Position numbers and translations under genes: made by a program
Notes under the pieces: generated by a model
Database searches by the model: none
What the model was told of the DNA's origin: nothing
Seen by the model: only the letters and a program-made list of their open reading frames with translations
Origin: Heliocybe sulcata
Lineage: Eukaryota > Basidiomycota > Agaricomycetes > Gloeophyllales > Gloeophyllaceae
Reading direction: 5' to 3'
NCBI GenBank assembly: GCA_004369045.1
Contig: ML213505.1
Location: 124,001 to 188,000 of the forward strand
DNA length: 64,000 bases
In this document: positions 12,516 to 23,994 of the stretch, piece by piece
Layout of the letters: each line of letters starts with the position of its first letter
How positions within the stretch are numbered: the stretch's first letter is position 1

Positions 12516-13246
12516 GGCGGTTAGTTGCTAAGAGACACAATATTCCTGCGGGGTTGCCTGGCACTAGTTATACTTTTACCTGCAGCCCTATATCACACTC
12601 CGAGAAGCGTGTATCTGATGTCAGTACTATTCTTGGCTCAAGATCATCCACGTGCAGGATGATCTCATGGAATCTGTTTTTAACGTCTCCTACCCGGCGG
12701 CATGCGCACTTCGACCAATATTAATTGAAGAGTGCTTTGCGTTGGGCTGTGGCCGGCGTAGTCTATAGGAAACCACGCAATGTCTGCTCGAAAGGTACCA
12801 GCTGCGGACTAAGTTGGCGGAGACCATCAATGCACCACTGGCAGACATGCACCAAGTACTGGCAGACACACGAGCGAGCTGCCGGAAAGCGGCAAGGCCG
12901 GAGGAGCAGCTTAGAAACAGCAGAACGGCGCAGAAACGGCCTGAAGAAGATTTATGTTTGGTTGTCAGCAGCGCAAAGGACCATACTACTAAATCTCGTC
13001 CTGCTGAGTAGATGCAGACAATCCATAGAGCAAGGTATGGCCTGCAGGAGCGCTCTCAAGTACCAGAGTGGCTTCGGCAAAGACCGTTCCACTCCGGACG
13101 GATCCTCCGACCCTGATCGCAAGCTTTCAGCGCAATGAGTCTGAAACATGACTTGCCCCCTGAGCTTGCACTGCATACAGCACAGCGGCATTAGATTCAT
13201 ATAAGCCAGAGACCCATAGATCGTCAAATATTCAAGCTCAAGAGCC
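12516..13246. promoter_or_regulatory. Divergent intergenic region between aminotransferase and arginase
   Basis: These 731 bases separate two outward-facing start codons. No gene was found in them; the frames present are short and lack domains. Both promoters are expected here. GATA cores occur, for example in the run around 12655-12665, but the motif is too short to call a GATA-factor site. Confidence 0.45.
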
Positions 13247-14657
13247 ATGTCTGTCTGCAAGTTCCTGCCCGAGCCAAAGACCATCGCTGTGAGTAGCTAA
13301 ATCCGGTATCAAAGTCGCGAGACTGAATGGAAACAAGGTCGTAGGATGTCCCTTCAGGTATGCCACTCTGCCGCTTATTCCAAGTACCACTGACTGAAGA
13401 GACGTATGACCTTGAAGTGGAGGACAGGTACGCTGAGGTCACGCAACATCTTATCTCATAATGAAATCCTTTCCGCGGATTAGCCGAGAGTAGGCGTAGA
13501 TAAGGGACCCATCCATCTCGTCGAGGCCGGTCTCTTGACACAGCTCAAGGAGCTCGGATGGAACGTCCAGTTCGACGGACACCATCAGTTCGAAGAGATC
13601 TCCGCAGCGGATGACCCGCCAATCGGGAAGCTCAGGAATCCGCGTTTCGTGTCCAGAGTCACAAAGGCTGTAGCTGAAGCAGTTGGCGGCCATGCGAAGA
13701 AGGGACAGCTGCCGCTGACATTGGGAGGGGATCATTCTCTGGTACGTCCTTGATTTCTCGGGGTATTGATCCTCTAACCTTTTGGCAGGCCATGGGAACA
13801 ATATCTGGAACATTAGAGTAAGGAAAGTGCTTCTCAGAAGTCGATGAAATTGACATACACCCCTTCCTCTAGTACCTATCCTGATGCCTGTGTCATCTGG
13901 ATTGATGCTCATGCGGACATCAACACGGCCGAGACCACAGACTCAGGTACGCCTATCCCAGCATTCCCACCCGCGAAAGTCTGACCAGAAACCAGGGAAC
14001 ATCCACGGCATGCCCGTCTCCTTCCTTATGGGTCTCGGGAGCAAAGTCCCCGAATTCTCCTGGGTCAAGTCCGGTCTCCGGCCAGACAGCATAGTCTACA
14101 TCGGCCTGCGCGATGTCGACGCCGGGGAGAAGCGCATCCTCAAGGAGAACAACATCAAGGCCTTTAGCATGCACGAGGTCGACAAGTATGGGATCGGTAA
14201 GGTCGTGGAGATGGCGCTGGATTATGTCAACCCGAAGCGCGATCGGCCGATCCACTTGAGCTTCGATGTCGACGCTTTGGATCCTACTGTGGCCCCGTCT
14301 ACTGGGACACCCGTAAGAGCGTGCTCCGATGAGCAATCCGAGTCCGAGCTGACTAGATATGTCTCAGGTCCGCGGTGGTCTGACTTTCAGAGAAGGTCAC
14401 TACATCTGTGAAGCCATCTATGAGACGGGTTTGCTCGTGGCACTTGATCTTATGGTGCGATTCTTCGTTTGCCCGCAAAAAGGCACGCTGACAAGTCTTG
14501 CAGGAAGTCAACCCGTCCTTAGAAGACGAAGAGAGCGTCAAGCAGACAGTCGCAGTCGGCTGCTCTCTCGTCCGTGCAGCTCTTGGTAAATACCGAGTCT
14601 CATCTTGTCCGCTATGACTCGCTGACGGCTTCATGTGTAGGCGAGACTCTGCTTTAA
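13247..14657 (+). CDS. CAR1: Arginase
   Basis: Ten exons (13247-13288, 13338-13357, 13418-13427, 13484-13741, 13789-13817, 13873-13946, 13996-14312, 14368-14454, 14504-14585, 14641-14657) give 311 residues, the usual arginase length. The enzyme hydrolyses L-arginine to ornithine and urea. All manganese-ligand motifs are present: [13 protein letters not shown] and SFDVDALDP, along with the signature [10 protein letters not shown]. The C-terminus runs [20 protein letters not shown]. The third exon is only 10 nt and completes CPFSGGQ; the last coding exon is 17 nt. No targeting peptide is visible, so it is probably cytosolic. It is divergent from an aminotransferase, which fits a nitrogen-metabolism pairing. 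Confidence 0.95.
13418..13427 (+). other. 10-nt microexon of arginase
   Basis: Bases TGGAGGACAG lie between an AAG acceptor and a GTACGC donor. With the AG left by the previous exon they encode SGGQ in [16 protein letters not shown], a motif conserved in arginases. Skipping it would shift the frame. Confidence 0.8.
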
Positions 14658-15449
14658 AGTAGACGAATGGCGCAGGAAGAAGAGTAGAGTCCAGTGGATG
14701 AAAGCAGAGGAAGTTTCGTATCTTGATATAGGCCTGTCGTTGCCCTCTCATTGCTGTAGCATAAACTCTAATGCATTCTATCTCATGGAACTTGACGACA
14801 CGTGTCTGCTCCTGTGGAAGTCGCCAGAGGTGATGAGGTCGCCATGAAACCCTGAAGTTGAAACGCCTGCCGCTGTGGCCGGCCGCAAGTAGGTGTGGCA
14901 GGCTCCGGGAGCATAGCCCGGTCCAACCCTTTGATCATCGAGGCCAGGTCGGCAAGTACGAGCGCGGTCCACGACGCCAGGGCATCATTCTCCAAGCTCA
15001 GGTGTCTTCTCCGCCGGTCGCATGGTTGTCCTTTGCATTGTGCTAAACGTAAGTGCTGCAGCATGTCAGAGCCTAGGTGCATCCCCGCACGTGTTTCTGA
15101 TGAACTTGGACCGCTTCTCTGATGCGTGCCACACTTGTGGCCCGTGCGCGCGTCCTCGTGGCCATTGTCTACGGCGCGATTCATTCTCCGCCCGTCTCCG
15201 TATGGCTGTCCTGTGGTTCGCGTTGCCATAGGGTCTTGCTCTGGCCACTTCTGGCTCCAACTCGGTTGGCCATTGGTTCGTCACCCTGCTGGCCCTTCGG
15301 CACAGTTCTCAAGCCGTTCCATTGTCCTCTAACGCTTATAAGGAGCGTGTCTCAGTGCGTCTCAGATCACAACGCGACTTTCTCCCTCGAGCAAACGTCC
15401 CAGCTAGCTCTTGCCTCGCATTGACTGCCTTTGCAAACTTTTTATCGCC
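14658..15449. other. Intergenic region after arginase
   Basis: These 792 bases follow the arginase stop and precede a small orphan gene in the same orientation. Short frames exist on both strands but none shows a motif. I see no RNA gene. Confidence 0.45.
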
Positions 15450-16327
15450 ATGGACGTCGATATGCTCGTCTGGGATTTTCAGAACGGCTTGATGCTGCAG
15501 GCCGCAAGCTCGTCTATCCCGCCTGTGGTGGTCGGCGATGTAGATGTGCGTACGCTCCATTATCCGTGATGTTTCCTTGCGTACTGAAAGAGTATATCGT
15601 CTGGGCTACTATGCAGGATGGCAATGAGAATATGGACGTGAGAGCGCGGGATACGCGCAGTGCCGTGAATTCAGGGGGAGGGCCATCAGCGGTGTGAGTT
15701 GACTCGGCACGGAATCTGCAATGAATCAACGCAGTGCTCATCACCGGATCTTTCTAGTCGCCAGGCCAAAAGTGTTACTGGATTATCCAAGGCCGAACTG
15801 ACAATCAGGTAGGGATCCCATCCCGCCGTGACTGTGTCCTTTGGCGACTCAACTTGATGACGGCATTCTTCAGGCGCCACGAGGCGTATGCTAGATACAA
15901 AGAGAAGGTCCAAAATGCGCGCAAGGCAAAAGTATTGGCCACCAATCGGGACACCGCGAAGCGTCGTAAAGCACGTCTTGTCAGAGATGAGGAGGAGGAG
16001 GAGGACGACGACGATGATGGTCGCTCCTCCATGATTATCACAGAATCACCCAGGGCGCAGATAGCAAGCAGGTAAGGATCCCATCGTACCCCAAGTACGT
16101 CCGCTTGAGACTCAACCATACGACGTTTTTACAGGCGCGCCAGGGTGCTTGCTCGGTACGCAGAGAGGGTGCGGCAGGGGCGCGGGGCAGATTCGATGTC
16201 TGCCAGCAGAGAGATCGTTAGGCGTGAGCAGAAGGATAGGTCGAGGGTGACGCTCAGGCGCCGGCAGGAGATGCGGCAGCAGCTCGACCTTGGGGAAGCC
16301 ATTGCTCGTCTTTCTATCTCCGCTTGA
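15450..16327 (+). CDS. Hypothetical basic protein with duplicated exon-intron unit
   Basis: Five exons (15450-15545, 15617-15691, 15735-15808, 15874-16071, 16135-16327) read in phase to 211 residues. I do not recognise the family. The product starts MDVDMLVWDFQNG and is then highly charged, with an acidic run of Glu and Asp (residues about 116-125) and Arg/Lys-rich helices likely to form coiled coil. The starts of exons 4 and 5 resemble each other (RRHEAYARYKEKVQNARKAK versus RRARVLARYAERVRQGR), and the introns before them also align. This suggests a tandem duplication. The first intron junctions are good; the third uses a GTGTGA donor. A small DNA- or RNA-binding role is possible but unproven. 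Confidence 0.6.
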
Positions 16328-19114
16328 TTATTCTTCTATCCATCTACGGTGTACAGCTGTTTCTTTGTTTTGCGGGTCGTCAGATTGTATATGCTAATGC
16401 AGGCGTCTTTGAAGGTTGTACGAGTACGTCTCGATGTCGCCGGTATTATGATATATATATATATTTGAAAGGATCGTGTTGGGTGACGGTGTGACTCGTC
16501 AGGCGCGTCGAGATGTGGCAGGGAGCACGTGACTACTTCCATAAATGCCTCGAGGTTTCCGAGAGTCTACCACTGCTCCGAAAGACCCAACCCGTACCCT
16601 CACATTTTTACGCCGGTATATACTGCAAGTATAACCTGGAACACATCTACCCCTAGCCGTCCGCTCTGAATATATGAGCACGCCCAAGTCCTTGGATGCG
16701 TATCTATATGCCAGAGAGTATCTACCGTCTCCGCCGACAGACAAAAGAGGAAGTGTTGCTAAATAAGAGGAATTTCGATGACTGAGCTTCCAAAAAGTCA
16801 GCCGTTAAAGCAAGCGCTACATCAAGCGGCAAGCCTTGATTATATAGATTCAGGCACTCGTGCAAAGGACGTCCGTGTATTCCGACGGACGCGATGAACC
16901 GAAATGGCCAGGCTTGCGGGGAAGATGCGACAAGACGTGCGACGACCGTGCCGGCCCGGTGCTGAGTACAGAGTGAAGAGATGTAGAGGACGTGGATTGA
17001 TTTCAAGCGCTGTAAGTATAGCGTGCGTGTAGTTGTGTCCGATAGTCGTACCTACCGCATTCGCAACAAAGCAAAAGCTGTCTAGGATGGAGTCCGCCAA
17101 CCCGACGGTAGACGGCTATGGCAGCCGTGGATTTTGAGTGGTGCGCGTGTGATATGGATATGGGAACGCAGCGCACCACAAAGAGGTACCGGGTAAGCAG
17201 AGTACCTCTGCTGCAGATCCAGAAGTGGTCAGTGTGCAAATATACTGGACGGGACCGGAATATAACATCTGGAAGACGAGACGGCATACCGATGAGGACA
17301 AAGAGAGACTCTGACTAAAGCAAAGGCTTCGCACATTGCAAATGGATTGCGATCAGTCGCCTGGGTACTTGTTCCGCAGACGGGGGAGCGCTTGACAGGA
17401 TTGAATGTGGGCTGCCGAGACCGGAGATTAAAGGTGCCGCAGGATCTAGGCACTGCTGGTGTGATTTTGTATTTGGCAGTGAGTGATCTATTTTGTATGT
17501 CAAGGACTGGAAGATGGTGATTCAAAGATGGACGGCTTGCCTATCTGGGGGATTGAATAAAGGAATTGGGAGATGCGACCTGAGTAGTACCTTATAGAGT
17601 AGAAAGCATCAATGCCGACGAGAGCCGCATAGGATGTTCCCTGGCTGCCGATATAGAGAGAGGGAGGAACTGTTGCAGAACCTGCCCCTCCTAGGACGCG
17701 ATCGAACTACAGACCCAAAGCCGCTCGTGCAAAGCCGCTCGTGGATGGAGAGGGAGTATGCCCCTCTTCATATCAGTCGGACAACTGGGCAGCTGGTGGG
17801 TCAGTCGGCGGTGGAGATGTTGTACCTCGCTTTGATCCGCCGATTGCTGGGTCGTGCACCATGCATGACCCTCCCACGACATTACATGGGGACGCTCTCA
17901 TCGAAAGGCCGCCGGGTTCCTCACGAGGAGTACTAACAAACTGCCCTGGGATGGCCAAGCTTGGACCAGTGACGACGCTGGATAAGGAGCCGTGCCGATA
18001 ATTGTGATTGCTAGTAGTCTAGGCGACCTCTGAAGGACAACACAGAGGCAGGACAAAGTTAAGCTTGGATTAGATTCGTATAGGTTAAGTGATGGCATAC
18101 TCTGAGATCGCTTGGCGCCGATATCTAAAGTCCTAAAGTCAGGTCTTATTATAATTGAACGACGTTGTCAAATACTCCCATTACCCACGTCTGACTTTGC
18201 ATAAGTAGGTCTTAGATTGATGGCCTTGGGAGAAGGCGCGTGAGTAATCGCGGAAGCAAATGGATGGCAATTAATACATACGGTCAGAATTGGAATACAA
18301 CAGCAGCACGGATAGGGCGCACCCTCGATGATGCGCACAAGTACAAGAGGCGGTGATAGGAAGGGACGACTTTAGACGGTACCTGGGCGGGATAGGTTGG
18401 CCGTTTACCAATTGGTGGATTGACCATTACGTCTATGGAAGTGCCGGCGAGTATGCTTCAATATGTCGTCTCGTTGAATGGTATTCAACGTCGATCCTGG
18501 TGTCGGCTCCGGGAATATGTGCTAGTGCATCGGTTAGCTCATGTCAAGATTCGCGAGCAGATACGGTGCGGGGCAGAGATTCACTCGGCCGCTGGTCTGA
18601 TGGCGGAGGTTATAACCTTAAGTGTCAGATCTACTGAGGCCCATCAGAGAGTTGGTGAGATGACAGCCAAATATGAGATCCCCCTGGCCACAGGAGATTC
18701 GGGACCACAGAGCGCCCCGACGGAAGGAAAACCGCTGAGCGAGAATTCCCTTCTATGGAACAAGGTCGTTTCCAAAAGGGGAATGCCGAAGCAATGAAAG
18801 CACGTGGTCGTGCGTGAATAGCAGGGGCTTCACATCCCTTGTCCTCGATCGAGTAATCGTTGTTCGGCCACAGCATTCATCATGTCCTCTTCCTCGTATG
18901 CCGGCGCATGCCTCTTTCCCAAGTCCATCACGTCTCTGCCTGTACCTGGCTTCGCCCAACGGCACCGAACTGAATTCTCGCAGGCCCGAGGTTCTTACTC
19001 TTCCGTCCCTGCTATTTAATCAAGACGCGACCCGCTTGAGGCCCCCAGCTCGTCCGCCTTAGACAGCCACTGCGACCGACGCGACTTTACTTCTAGACTT
19101 TCTGTTAATTTATC
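16328..19114. other. 2.8-kb gene-poor region
   Basis: No convincing gene is seen. A short AT microsatellite lies near 16449-16464 and a 13-base near-perfect direct repeat (AAAGCCGCTCGTG) near 17717-17743. Small frames on the minus strand around 16840-17330 could be exons of a short gene, but no consistent chain of splice sites or motif was found. The last 100 bases are the carboxylesterase promoter. Confidence 0.45.
19013..19020 (+). promoter_or_regulatory. TATA-like element of the carboxylesterase gene
   Basis: TATTTAAT lies 102 bases upstream of the ATG in an otherwise GC-rich pyrimidine-bearing leader, a typical distance for a fungal TATA box. Confidence 0.45.
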
Positions 19115-21030
19115 ATGGTCGCTTCTGTCCGTCTACTCGCTGGCCTCCTGCTCCTCGGTTCGACCTTCGCATCACCCGTGCCCAGCACGAACGGGATTAA
19201 ATTCCCGCCACTTCCCTTTCCACCTATTACGCCGAAGGGACTTTTGTGCCAGCTCCCCATTGTCAAGGACTTTGTGTGCCCTCGGCAGACTTCATCGAGC
19301 CTCTCCGTCAACACGCCCATCGGAGCGGCAAAGGGCACGTCCGATACAGCGGGTGCGAACCGTTTCGTCGTCAAGTATGCATCGGCCAACCGGTGGCAAC
19401 CCTCAACCATGGCAACGACATGGGCACTCCCGTAGGTCGCCGACCGTTAGTCGGGAGACTTGGGTATACTGACGTAAACATATCTCCAGCAACGGAGCAA
19501 GTGACCCGTCCGCCTTGCCGCTGTCCTGCCCGCAACCGAACGTAGATGACTCGGCATTCTCGGAAGACTGCCTCTCTATGATTCTCTACGTTCCTAGCAA
19601 CATCAAGGCTGGCAGCAACGTGCCGACTATGATGTGGTGCGTATTTTCGCGTTTGCAGCATTCCCAGACGTCTGAAAAATCATTATAGGATCCACGGTGG
19701 CTCCTTTATTGTTGGTTCAGCCACTGGACCAGGTCTGGATGGCTCCAGTTTAGCCAGTGCAACAAACTCTATTGTTGCAGTCGTCCAATATCGGCTGGGA
19801 GCTGTAAGTCATTTAGTGTAGTTCAATATTTCCTATCTAACGTTTAAAAACAGCTGGGATGGATGGCACCCAGCGGAGCTACCAATCTTGCAATGGGTGA
19901 CTTGATCACCGCGCTGGGCTTCTTGAAAGCCGTTGTGCCTAGCTTTGGTGGCGATGCATCGCACGTTACAATCGCGGGCCAGAGCTCAGGTGCCAACATG
20001 GTCCGAGCCATGCTCGCCATTCCCTCCGCATCGAGCCTTTTCAACAACGCTATCATACAATCCGACCCGATGGTAAGCCGTTCTCCTGGCACCTGTGGAA
20101 CAAAGGTCTGATTTTTCCGTGCAGGACTACGGATTCCTGTCCACGAGCACGCAGCAGACCATGCAGAGCTATTTCAACGGTCTGTTGAACTGCGCCGCTT
20201 CGGACACTTCATGCCTCGATGCCATCTCCCTGGACGACCTCATCGACGCTCAGATGAATCTGTTCTCTACTGCGTACTCTTTGGACCCCGCGGCAACGCA
20301 AGCGGAACCCATGCGGCCGGTGCACGACGGGGAACTCATTACCACCACCTTGGACTCGAGCTCTCCCTTCCCGAGCGTCTCCAAGTCGGTGCTCGTCTCG
20401 ACTGTGCTCGACGAAGCCGCTCTGACGATCTACGGGAACTACCAAACGGCCATCCCCGAGTCCAGCTGGGAGCAAGCTGTGAACGGGACGTTTGGCAGCG
20501 CGCGCACGCAGCTGATCTGCAACTCGAGCCAGTACGCGGCGTCGCAGTTTGTGGCGAGCGCGAACGCGACCGTCGACGCGCGCGCGCAGCTGCAGGAGCT
20601 CGGAACAGATTATATCTGGAAATGCGCGAGCTGGACGTTCGCGCGGAACTGGGCTTCCCACGGGGGGGCTGTGTACGCGGGGCTGTACATTGTGGGGTCG
20701 AGCTACCCGGGGAACGAGGCGGTGGCGTATTGCACGCAGGCGGGGGTGGTGTGCCACCAGGACGATATTCAGATTGTGTTTGGGACGGCGCCGAGCCCGG
20801 ATGGGGAGCAGGCGGCGTTGATTGGGGAGATGCAGGCGAGGTATGGGGCGTTTTTTAGGACGGGGGATCCGAACCCGGCTGGGAAGGGGTTGGCGGAGTG
20901 GCAGGCGGGGGGAGGGAGCGATGTGAATGCGATTTTGCTTGGGGGGAGTGGGTTGGCGCCGGTTGGGGCGTGCGACCCGTCGTATTGGGGCGAGGAGGTG
21001 CAGTATGACTACCAGGTCTATGGCATCTAG
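19115..21030 (+). CDS. Secreted type-B carboxylesterase / lipase
   Basis: Five exons (19115-19431, 19490-19636, 19689-19803, 19854-20072, 20125-21030) encode 567 residues. A signal peptide is evident: MVASVRLLAGLLLLGSTFAS. The alpha/beta-hydrolase parts are the oxyanion loop IHGGSF, a VVQYRLGALGW strand, and the nucleophile elbow IAGQSSGANM with the catalytic serine. A DEAAL acidic residue and CHQDDI histidine fit the rest of the triad. SEDCLSMILYVP is the family's second signature. The enzyme should hydrolyse ester bonds, of lipids or aryl/sterol esters, outside the cell. The natural substrate is unknown. Several N-x-S/T sites are present. The final exon becomes very G-rich toward its end. 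Confidence 0.92.
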
Positions 21031-21441
21031 AGGTTTCTCCTTCTAGAACGCGAACTTCTGTCTCGATTTCGCTGTTCGTTGCATTTTTTTTTGTTGCTAA
21101 CTTAATCTTTCTTCAGCGTGTCCATATTGATACCACTTTGTGTTCGCTTCATCGCACTGTTGTTGTTGTTCTTTTCGCGGACTTGGTTATACATATTGTA
21201 GCATTGCAACGGGTCTTTGTTGGCTTTTTGGGTTCCTGAATTGTATTCCACCATCATGTAGCTATACGACCTACCAATACATTATGCGCTGTTAATACTA
21301 GTAAAGCGTCCACGCGATGCTGTGAAGTGGTTGGGATACAGGGATTACAACAGAGATATACGGTTATGAATACATACGTGTCCAAGTGGTACATATGGTA
21401 GCAAGCAAACAAACACAGAACAAGGGCCGTGGGTGACGGTA
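21031..21441. other. Convergent 3' intergenic region
   Basis: This T-rich spacer (for example around 21080-21180) lies between the stops of the carboxylesterase and the NUDIX gene. It is taken up by 3' untranslated regions. No gene is seen. Confidence 0.5.
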
Positions 21442-22642
21442 TTACAGCTTGGCGTTTGGTGAGAATGCTTGAGACTCGATTTCCGAGAAAATGTCAAAGT
21501 TGCGTTGTAAGACATTCTCGGTGGGCACCTGAGAGGACAAGAGTCAGCGCGGGTACCGAGCAAGGGGACGCGGGGTTGCTTACCCCGCCTTTCCCGAAAC
21601 GCACGAGGGAGCGGTGTAACCTGCCCTTGGACCCGCCGCGCGTCTCGTCGCCTTCGTATGTGAGGATGGTGCGGCCCTCGCTGTCCGGCTCGGGGAGGCC
21701 GCGGGGGTGGATGACCATGCTCCCGAATGCGCCGCGGGAGAGCTGGTAGATGCGTTCGCGCTGCTCGCGCGTGGTGAGGTCCCCCGGGAGGAGCTGCGCG
21801 AGGGTGGTGAGGAGGTAGAATTGGGGGGGCATGAGTGCGATGCGGCCGGAGTTGTAGGCGAGGAGGGCGTGGGCGGGGTGCATGAATTTGGCGGAGAGGA
21901 CTTCTTGGCCGCCGTCGGGCGTGGGGATGGTGTCGTGCTTGGCACCGTGGGAGAAGCCGGAGGAGGAGGCGTGGGGGAGGAAGGTGATGAAGAATTGAGC
22001 GTGGAAGCGTCTTGGTTGCAGGATTAGATGTTGGAAGAGACGTTGGACAAGTACGTGCGTACCTGGGCACTTGGACGGGTGTGACCCAGCTTGTGAAGGG
22101 TAGGAGAGAGTGGACGTCGGGTGTGGAGTCGTGTGCGGAGAGAAAGCTGCTGAAACGCATGCTGCCAGCGTGGATGGCTTTCCTTGCTTCGTCAAGGGCG
22201 GCGTCGTCCAGCACAGAGGAAGCTTGGGCACTCGAGGAAGCTAGCAGGAGACCGGTTTCCTCAAAGGTCTCGCGGATAGCTGTGAGAGCCAAGGAGTCGT
22301 CCTGTTTGTGGTCGAAGTTACCCCCCGGGAAGACCTAAGGCCAGCGTCAGCGTGGTGCCTATACTGTTCACCTCGGACACTCACGTAGGTTCCTCCGAAT
22401 GATCGCGCTTTGGGGTTTCTCTGTACGAACAGGATCTCGTTGCGTTCGTTGACGACGATCGCACTCGCGGAGGGTCTGGGGATCGCTGGTAAAGCGCTCC
22501 CCGTAGAATATCTGGCTCGGGTCACGGTCGCCATGCGGTTTAGACGAGCAGTTCGTATCGATATAGAGGTCCTGGAGATTAGTGTGGGTCTTGCACTGGA
22601 AATCAAGGGCAGTGTGGCCCGAAAGATGTGTATGCTTTCCAT
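21442..22642 (-). CDS. NUDIX hydrolase, NUDT19-like
   Basis: Four exons (22642-22385, 22334-22063, 22010-21584, 21528-21442) give 347 residues. The NUDIX box is modified: the second half RETFEETGLL is canonical (RE-U-x-EE-x-GU), while the upstream part reads GTYVFPGGNFDHKQDDS, the FPGG..D..D form seen in NUDT19-type enzymes that cleave CoA derivatives. The N-terminus (MESIHIFRATLPL, then an Arg/Ser-rich stretch without acidic residues after it) could be a mitochondrial presequence; a second in-frame ATG at about residue 37 would give a cytosolic or peroxisomal form. Substrate is inferred only from the family. The C-terminal exon ends SPNAKL, which is not a strict PTS1 although the last three residues AKL resemble one. 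Confidence 0.85.
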
Positions 22643-23994
22643 CGCGCCGACCCAGGGATTGGCTTTTATACCCTCCGGACGAGGCCAGGGATATCAGCTA
22701 CGGGAGTTTCAGGTTTACACTTTGGACGCGCAGCTGTGTTGCCTCAAAACACGGAGTGCTGAGTGTGAGGTGTTTAGGAATGGTGCGCGCCAATCGCAAA
22801 GTGATAAGATGCGAAATCAGATGCCCAGTTTCGCACCTTCCTTTCAAAGCGACCTTGCGCTCCTCGATGATGGACGACCAATATTTGCATAGGATCTGTG
22901 CTTGCCAAGAGAATATAGCGAAAAGCCAACACTATCTGTATCTGCTGCACCGGAATTAATCCAATTGTCGCGGCTCTTTGGAGGTACGTGAGTCCTAATA
23001 GTTCGATGGGCACGGGGCCGGCTTACCAAGCCTAAATTGGCTTAGAGTAAGTGCATATGGGGAGATGTAAACAGCAGTTGCAGCGCTGGTACGAGTCAGA
23101 AGTACTGCGCCCGCGGCGATCTAATGCAATTGGCAAATCCTCGAAAAGTAACGCCGTTCCCCGATCCTCACCCTCTTCGCAGGTCCTGCGGTGCTTCAGT
23201 ACCGTGGATGAGCAAACCTCTGCTACAGCCAGTACACATATGAGGTAGAGGTACGGCCTGACCCCTGTACTTTTATGAGCTGTGACTTATATGTATCTGC
23301 AGGTACTGAGCTCAGAATTCCCATAAAATGTCCTGAAGAATTAAGGAAGGTGCATCATTGCACAGCATCACGGACATGCACAGCCATAAAGTCCGTATGT
23401 AACGGTGCCTTGATCCGATGACTGCAATAGTTAAAGGGGAAACACGAGAAATGATGCGGAGGTTTCGGTTTGTAGGAGCTAGCCTTGCTTAGTCAATGTC
23501 GTCCCGAGCCCGGAGAGATACTTATTTAGCGCCGGGATTTGAGTTGAGTACGCTAGACTCAATTCTGCCATGGTATATTGGTAAATATGCACTCAATCCC
23601 GCCCATTCCCTACAAAGGATTTGGGTGAGAGCTCACGATCGTCAGGCAGAAGATTCACTAGTCTCTTCAAGAATGTATATTTGTTTCCTCATTGCTTGAT
23701 GTCAACATACCTACCAATCCATGTAGCTATAGAAAAAATACTTGCCATATCCGCTGCACTGGCGCTGGCGAGTGGGGCCTCGAACAGTGGCCGTACAATG
23801 CCGAAATCGCGACGCGTAGAGTCACATGACCCGTGTTACACATCACTTGATGTGATTACATAATACGTATACCGATCCATTGTAAGTCCTTATGGGCGCC
23901 ACTTAAGCTGTTACGTACCACCACTCGCGTCCGGGGAGCGCTTTCGAGTGTCTTCGACGCGTCGATCCCGCTCAGCTTCTCATAACGAACAGGA
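22643..23994. other. Divergent intergenic region upstream of NUDIX and UBLCP1 genes
   Basis: These 1.35 kb lie between outward-facing starts. Frames are short and without motifs. It should include two promoters. No repeats or RNA genes are recognised. Confidence 0.45.

Noticed and set aside
10186-14657. A secondary-metabolite gene cluster around aminotransferase, arginase and carboxylesterase
   Set aside because: No polyketide synthase, NRPS, terpene synthase, P450 or transporter is present; the neighbours are housekeeping genes.
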